A stretch of DNA of 64,000 nucleotides from Oasisia sp. SBJ-2009 (lineage: Eukaryota; Annelida; Polychaeta; Sabellida; Siboglinidae), in contig OZ024855.1 of the NCBI GenBank assembly GCA_964017155.1, forward strand, positions 3,419,690 through 3,483,689. Direction: 5' to 3'. The first letter of the stretch is position 1. Each line of letters opens with the position of its first letter. The translations under genes were made by a program, and so were the position numbers. Positions 59,320-64,000 of this stretch are shown piece after piece. The notes under the pieces were generated by a model, which saw nothing but the letters and a program-made list of their open reading frames with translations, had not been told where the DNA came from and made no database searches.

Positions 59320-61114
59320 CTACCAAAAGCAGTGTCCGTGTCCATGGTAACCGCCGTAACCATGGTGACCACCGTGGTGGCCTTGGTGACCGCCCCACCC
59401 GTAGCAGCTAGGCCCGAAGTAGGCGGGCATGCCGCAGAACGGCGCGTCCAGTCCTCGGTGACACCCACCAGCAGGGCGGCACTGGGGTGGGCGACGACAC
59501 CCCTGTGTTTGGGGGCAGCCTAACTGACGATTGCAACCCCACGGGGGGCGTTCACACGGGGGACGTCGGCACCCGTCGAAAGCCGGGCAGCCGAACCCAG
59601 CTCCATTTTCCAGCTGACGATTGCAACCCCACGGGGGACGTTCGCTGGGGGGGCGTCGGCATCCTTCGAAAACTGGGCCGTTGGAGGCAACGTCTTGCTC
59701 CAGCTGACGATTGCACCCCCACGGCGGGCGTTCACTTGGAGGGCGTCGGCACCCATCGAAACCGGTGCTACCGGAGGCGACTTCCGGTTCGAACTGTCGG
59801 TTGCACCCCCACGGGGGGCGTTCACCGGGGGGTCGTCGGCATCCACCACTGGGGTTGTCAGCTGAAAAACGACGCTCGTTTAAGTGTCACAGTCTCAATC
59901 GTGCTATTTGTGGTTTTAAAATGCGCTCATCTAATGTTAAAGGTGTCCCAAAGATTGTTTTGGCCTGTAGAAATGATTCACAATTGTGTCCATGGTTATC
60001 CGACAGAGGGCGCCACATAATTACCGTGTCCCGTCAGTCGTGTTTTACGTGATCGGCGCGTTCCACGTCGTCCGTTTGAGCGATCACTGAATAGGCCTAA
60101 CGTGAAGTCGTCAACATAAGGTAACACTAATACTATGTGGTTATGATCAATATCATGCCATTTGAAATAGGAATAAGGGCACTTATGTACAAGTCGGACC
60201 CACCTCAATTTTGCCATTATAACTGTATTTTTGCCAACATTTGATATTTGATTTTGTTAATTCAATCAATTATAATCATCTTGCGCGTATTTATGTTTTA
60301 TAAACAGCGCGTCTTGGCAAACTTTTGAGGTCGAAAAGACAGCGCGATTTGTGCCAGTCGCAAGCGCAGCGGTGCATGTTACTGCGCTGTGCACATGGAA
60401 TGAGCGATAAACAGTTTGTTTAAGCCGACCGCGCTGTCTTTTCGACCTGAAAAGTCTGCTAATATGCGCAAGATGATTATAATTGATTGAATTAACAAAA
60501 TCAAGTATCAAATGTTGGCAAAAATACAGTTATAATGGCAAAATTGAGGTGGGTCCGACTTGTACATAAGTGCCGGAATAAGGACTATTTAATTACTGTC
60601 GCCACATAAAATATTTAGAATGCATCGAAATTAGAATGTCATAACAGTTGACCTAACAGTTAAACGTATATTATCCTAAGCATTGGATTCATTCACGAGC
60701 ATCTAAGACTAAGTCAAGCATGAGATGCTACATGTAGTCGAACTCCCACCATGAAACATATTATCCACGGTTTGTATACCCGCTCACCCGTCCTACATCC
60801 CTGCTTGGCTACAAAGTGAAATGTTGCGTATCATGGCAGTGTACATGAATTATTATAATTTCAGTCGCTATTATCTATATTATTTATTTTATAAGAAGTT
60901 CTGTCTGTAGAACATATAAGATATTAAGTAGGCCTACACATGCCAAACATTGGCTACAGAAAATAACATGTTGTATTCCCTGTTATAGCTGACATTAGTG
61001 CTCAATAGTTTACACTATCTAAGTAAGTCTAAGTTAATAATTATAATATTATGTATCGCCGACCATATGCATACCTGGCGGTGCGGATGAAGGTCTGTTG
61101 CCGTCACTGTTCAT
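59320..61114 (-). CDS. Unrecognised Cys-rich protein with four 30-residue repeats and a Gly/His tail
   Basis: Two minus-strand exons, 61075-61114 (MNSDGNRPSSAPP) and 59320-59861, join at donor CCAG/GTATGC and acceptor TTTTTCAG into 582 nt, 193 residues. Four copies of G-C-R-R-P-P-x-E-R-P-P-W-G-C-N-R-Q-[LF] begin at residues 20, 50, 80 and 110: an exact 30-residue (90-base) period, with variable acidic spacers. A fifth worn copy starts at 134. The C-terminus (about 167-193) is Gly/His/Tyr-rich (GHHGGHHGYGGYHGHGH) and ends CFW. There is no signal peptide or membrane segment. Cys pairs 12 residues apart and the His-rich tail suggest metal or disulfide chemistry, but that is a guess. I know no family with this repeat. 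A MITE lies in its intron. Head-to-head with a similar two-exon gene. Frame verified codon by codon. Confidence 0.8.
60178..60574. mobile_element. 397-bp MITE with ~100-bp terminal inverted repeats and perfect 8-bp duplication
   Basis: Ends GGCACTTATGTACAAGTCGG / CCGACTTGTACATAAGTGCC. The inverted repeat continues about 100 bases almost without mismatch (CCACCTCAATTTTGCCATTA, ATCATCTTGCGC). Flanked by GGAATAAG on both sides (60170-60177 and 60575-60582). The GC-richer centre holds a second inverted pair (GAGGTCGAAAAGACAGCGCG). No coding capacity. A dismembered relative lies at about 22811-23031. Sits in the intron of the Cys-rich gene. Confidence 0.9.
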
Positions 61115-61775
61115 AGTTGCGATTTTTCTGTCTCTACGACCGATCGAAATTTACCCGTTGACGAACCTGTATCACGTAAAAGTCGTTTAGTGTCCAACGC
61201 AAAGGTTCGTGACTTTATAGTTCCTCCCGCCGTCCCTACGTCTGACGTACGGCAAACGTCGTCCGCGTGCCTCCAACGCTACGCTGTTTATCCGGAGCGC
61301 GTGCCTCACCGGCGGGGGAGAATCTCCAAAGTGGTAGCGTGACGCGGATATCTCTTATATGCCGATTAGTCACAATTGTGACGACTTTCATGGTATTTTT
61401 CTCAATTGTTGAAATGTTTGAACGCTTTCGTGTACATATGAATGGTGTGATCACCATTAATCGATTCCAATATTCTTGTTATAACGTTATTATTAGCACA
61501 ACCTACGTCCGTGTTCATGGTAACCTTTGAGTTCACCCCTAAGCCGTAGCTGCCGACCGTCAATTGCATCAGCCAATGAGCGGCGGTTGCTATTAATAGA
61601 TTATGCGCGGTTGGCGTAGAATGGGCGAGAAATAGAAAGCGTTGGTTCAACGTAGGTAACGTCAGCCTACGGACACTGCGGACATTAAATTCGCTCCGTA
61701 TAATACAGCTTCGGCGCTTCGAGGTCGGAAACAGTCATTGACGTGTATTAGAAGAATCGCAACATAACTGCAGCC
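61115..61775. promoter_or_regulatory. Shared 661-bp promoter region of the divergent Gly/Cys-rich gene pair
   Basis: Lies between the two start codons. CpG-rich parts (61190-61330, 61560-61720), a CCAAT at 61573-61577 and a TATAAT-like TATAATAC at 61700-61707, suited to the plus-strand gene. No matching TATA was seen for the minus-strand gene. Co-regulation is inferred from arrangement and gene similarity. Confidence 0.5.
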
Positions 61776-63206
61776 ATGAGTACGACGGATAAGACGACAG
61801 GACCCCAGCAGGGCACCGGTCAACAGGCGCAGACGCCAGGTAAGTTGTCGTGACGCGATCGTGATATGTCTTGTTGTTTTATGATATGTTACCACTGCCT
61901 GGTGCAGACTCCGAGTGTCACACAGTCGCACTAACCTTTCGTGATATATTTGTAAGATGCAAATAGTGTATGTTTGACCTACGCTACAGAACTGTCAGCG
62001 CTTAAAAGTATCACCATCATTATCATCACTACATGTATAGGGTCTATAGTACACACATGTACCGTACATTGTCGTTTTAAGGGCATAATATAGGCACGGG
62101 TAGCAGTTTAACTATATTATAATTTTATTATATTATTGGTGGCTATTATATTGGGGTTACCAGTTGTAATACATATGCAACTTTCTGGCTGCATGTGGGA
62201 ACCTTTTAAAGCATCGATAATTATAATTTAATGTGGCTTAACATCGACCATTATTATGCCTTATTCTCTATGCTTGCAAGAAGGAAGCTTGCAATACCTC
62301 GTCAGAGTCGTTCATTCCTTATTTGTGTAAAAAGTCAGCCTACATCTTCCTATGCGTCGCATAACTTGGAATTTCGCATAGTAGGTAGCTTCACTATTAC
62401 GTGGCAAATCTGAATAATATACATTATAATCTTGAATAAATGATTGACGCTAAAATAATAATTGCCCTTATTAAAAACAATAAGTGTTTAGATGGTGCAG
62501 TATTCAATCCTTAGGATTGCTCGAGGCGACTTACACTTTACTCCCCGGTACACCTGTTCAATCGAACTGTTAACACAATCTCGGCGTCTCTGGGAGTTAA
62601 TGCACGAAGACAATTCATAAACAAATATTCGCCACTCTCTGTCGCCAGGTAGTAATTAGTACGCCCCTATGTTTCCCGTCGTAGATAGTGTACTCTATAT
62701 AGGCCGACACGGCGACCTGTCAGCGCTCGTAGACCGAGTAGGATATATATCATGTTAGCCGCATTTCTGTTAAATAAAGATAATTCCTACTAAGAAATCG
62801 TTGACATACAAATTATAGAGATGTTGACATACAAATTATAGAGATATTGACAAACTTGTTAGTTTGAGACTGGGGGAGATTTTATACAACATTCGCATAG
62901 ACGAATGCATTTACATTTATCTTATTTGACCATGTTTTTGTGTCTTTTTCAGACAACGCCCCAGGAGCGCCTCCGTATTGGAAAGGGCAAGGCATGGGAC
63001 CCGGACCTCAGGGGGGCGCAGGATACGGCGGACCGGGTCCGTACCAAGGTCCGTACCAGGGTCCGTATTACGGCGGGAACGGCTGTGGGGGGCCAAATGG
63101 ACACGGCTGTTGCGGCGGCCGCGGTGGAGGCTGCGGGGGTGGCAGAGGCTGGGGTGGACATCACGGGGGTTGGGGTGGACACCATGGCGGCTGGGGTGGC
63201 TGTTGA
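61776..63206 (+). CDS. Unrecognised small Gly/Pro/Tyr/Cys-rich protein
   Basis: Exons 61776-61839 and 62953-63206, donor CCAG/GTAAGT, acceptor TTTTTCAG, 105 residues. Exon 1 is polar (MSTTDKTTGPQQGTGQQAQT). Exon 2 begins with DNAPGAPPYWKG, then GPGP/GPYQGPYQGPYYGG repeats, a Cys/Gly block (CCGGRGGGCGGG) and a tail of GWGGHHGGWGGHHGGWGGC. No signal peptide or membrane helix. It shares with its divergent neighbour a short first exon, a phase-1 intron just before a (A)DN.P motif, and a W-G-G-H-rich end. The P/G/Y start recalls CYSTM-type cytoplasmic proteins, but the membrane Cys stretch is missing. Function unknown. A GTG at 62940 only looks like a start; it lies in the intron. Confidence 0.75.
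61840..62952 (+). other. Intron of the Gly-rich gene
   Basis: 1.1 kb, AT-rich, GTAAGT...TTTTTCAG. A near-duplicate GTTGACATACAAATTATAGA occurs twice at about 62801-62843. Otherwise nothing recognised. Confidence 0.6.
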
Positions 63207-63770
63207 ACCGTGCGTCTCAGGTCCAACCAGTCAATGTGAAGGGTGACGTCACGCGATGACACTTTAGTTGTTCACTTGGGCCCGCGATGTCGTCAGTTGT
63301 GCAACGTCTCTCGATGGATGTCGTCGGCCCACGTCGGACCTGACCAGCCACTACTGCCAAGACACTGGACACTCGAACATTATTATTTTAAGGGGCAGTA
63401 TGTGGGTGTCCCATGTGCCCCACCATGATACGGTGTGGATTACTCAGATAGATAATGACCATTCGATTGTTGCAGTTTCAAATTATGGAGAATTTTGCAG
63501 ATGTCTACCAAAAGAATACTGTGTTTGAAAAAGAAGATTGTTCGTGACTTTACTTGAGGTTTTTCTGTTGTCATACGCACTACGTATGATGTAGTTGTTT
63601 GTGACGTTGTGTGCTATTTGTGTGTGTCATACACGCTACTTACGATGTAGATATTTATGACTTTACTTGTTGTTCTTTTGTCACAAACACTACTTATGAC
63701 GTAGTTTGACCACGTGTCGGTCGCTGGACGGCAAGCCTAGTCTTCAGGTTACGTCATTATTGCTATGGTC

Positions 63771-63776
63771 AATAAA
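63771..63776 (+). terminator. Polyadenylation signal of the Gly-rich gene
   Basis: AATAAA about 565 bases after the stop. The 3' region before it carries three imperfect repeats containing CACTACTTATGACGTAG-like text (63570-63700). Confidence 0.6.
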
Positions 63777-63874
63777 ATGTTTTGTTATTGAAAAACAATT
63801 GTTTATTTCGTGAACATATACAGTGACACTATCGTGCGCAGCATTACACACTCATTCAAACATGCTCACATATA

Positions 63875-63875
<1 letters not shown>

Positions 63876-63956
<81 letters not shown>

Positions 63957-64000
63957 ACACCACACCACACCACATACACACACACACACACACACACACA
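63876..64000 (+). repeat. (CA)n microsatellite at the window edge
   Basis: Nearly pure CA with a short CCACA interruption at about 63953-63973; continues past the window. Confidence 0.95.

Noticed and set aside
59520..59849. 109-codon minus-strand frame beginning MVDADDPPVNAPRG
   Set aside because: Out of phase with the verified Cys-repeat frame; it looks repetitive only because the underlying DNA is a 90-base repeat.
62940..62952. Start of the Gly-rich gene at the GTG/MSFS position
   Set aside because: The bases are a polypyrimidine tract and AG acceptor; the 61776 ATG exon joins in phase and mirrors the neighbouring gene.

Overview
The window is a piece of a eukaryotic, certainly metazoan, nuclear genome. 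It is AT-rich, with spliced genes (canonical GT/AG introns from tens of bases to over 13 kb), DNA-transposon and LINE/SINE debris, and many minisatellites. The protein set fits a bilaterian invertebrate, perhaps marine, but the sequence alone does not fix the phylum. All gene models below were built by hand, joining exons by splice sites, reading phase and remembered family conservation. No database search was possible.

Layout. (1) 168-2693, minus: the 5' half of the IFT-B gene TRAF3IP1/IFT54, running off the left edge. (2) 5323-11511, minus: a complete three-exon NDUFA8 (complex I accessory subunit). (3) 12942-17037, plus, with a possible first exon near 11560: MRPL22 (mitochondrial large ribosomal subunit). 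It is head-to-head with NDUFA8, so two nuclear genes for mitochondrial proteins appear to share one promoter. (4) about 19959-57790, plus: a GPATCH8 orthologue with G-patch, C2H2 finger, lysine- and RS-rich regions and a Q-rich C-terminus. It has very long introns and a 4.3-kb last exon. (5) 59320-61114, minus, and 61776-63206, plus: two small two-exon genes, head-to-head, for Gly/His/Cys-rich proteins that I cannot assign to a known family. One contains four 30-residue Cys/Trp/Arg/Pro repeats. Both start in short exons and are split by a phase-1 intron at the same place, so they look like diverged paralogues.

The most unusual signal is at splice sites. In NDUFA8 intron 1 and in the GPATCH8 intron at 50.6-51.9 kb, the sequence just before the exon is a minisatellite. 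Each unit repeats the intron's own 3' splice site plus the first ~12-15 bases of the following exon, giving about 6 and about 18 decoy acceptors. In GPATCH8 every decoy would add four codons and then a stop. The preceding GPATCH8 intron also ends in a minisatellite that touches its 3' splice site, and its ~19 units each carry a strong GTGAGT donor-like site.

Mobile elements include a hAT-like element with a perfect 8-bp target duplication and a second TATCGA-rich element nested in it; a 397-bp MITE with ~100-bp terminal inverted repeats and a perfect 8-bp duplication; a dispersed MITE family ending in GCTTTATGCAG; foldback and other TIR elements; fragments of two LINE types; and tRNA-derived SINE sequence.
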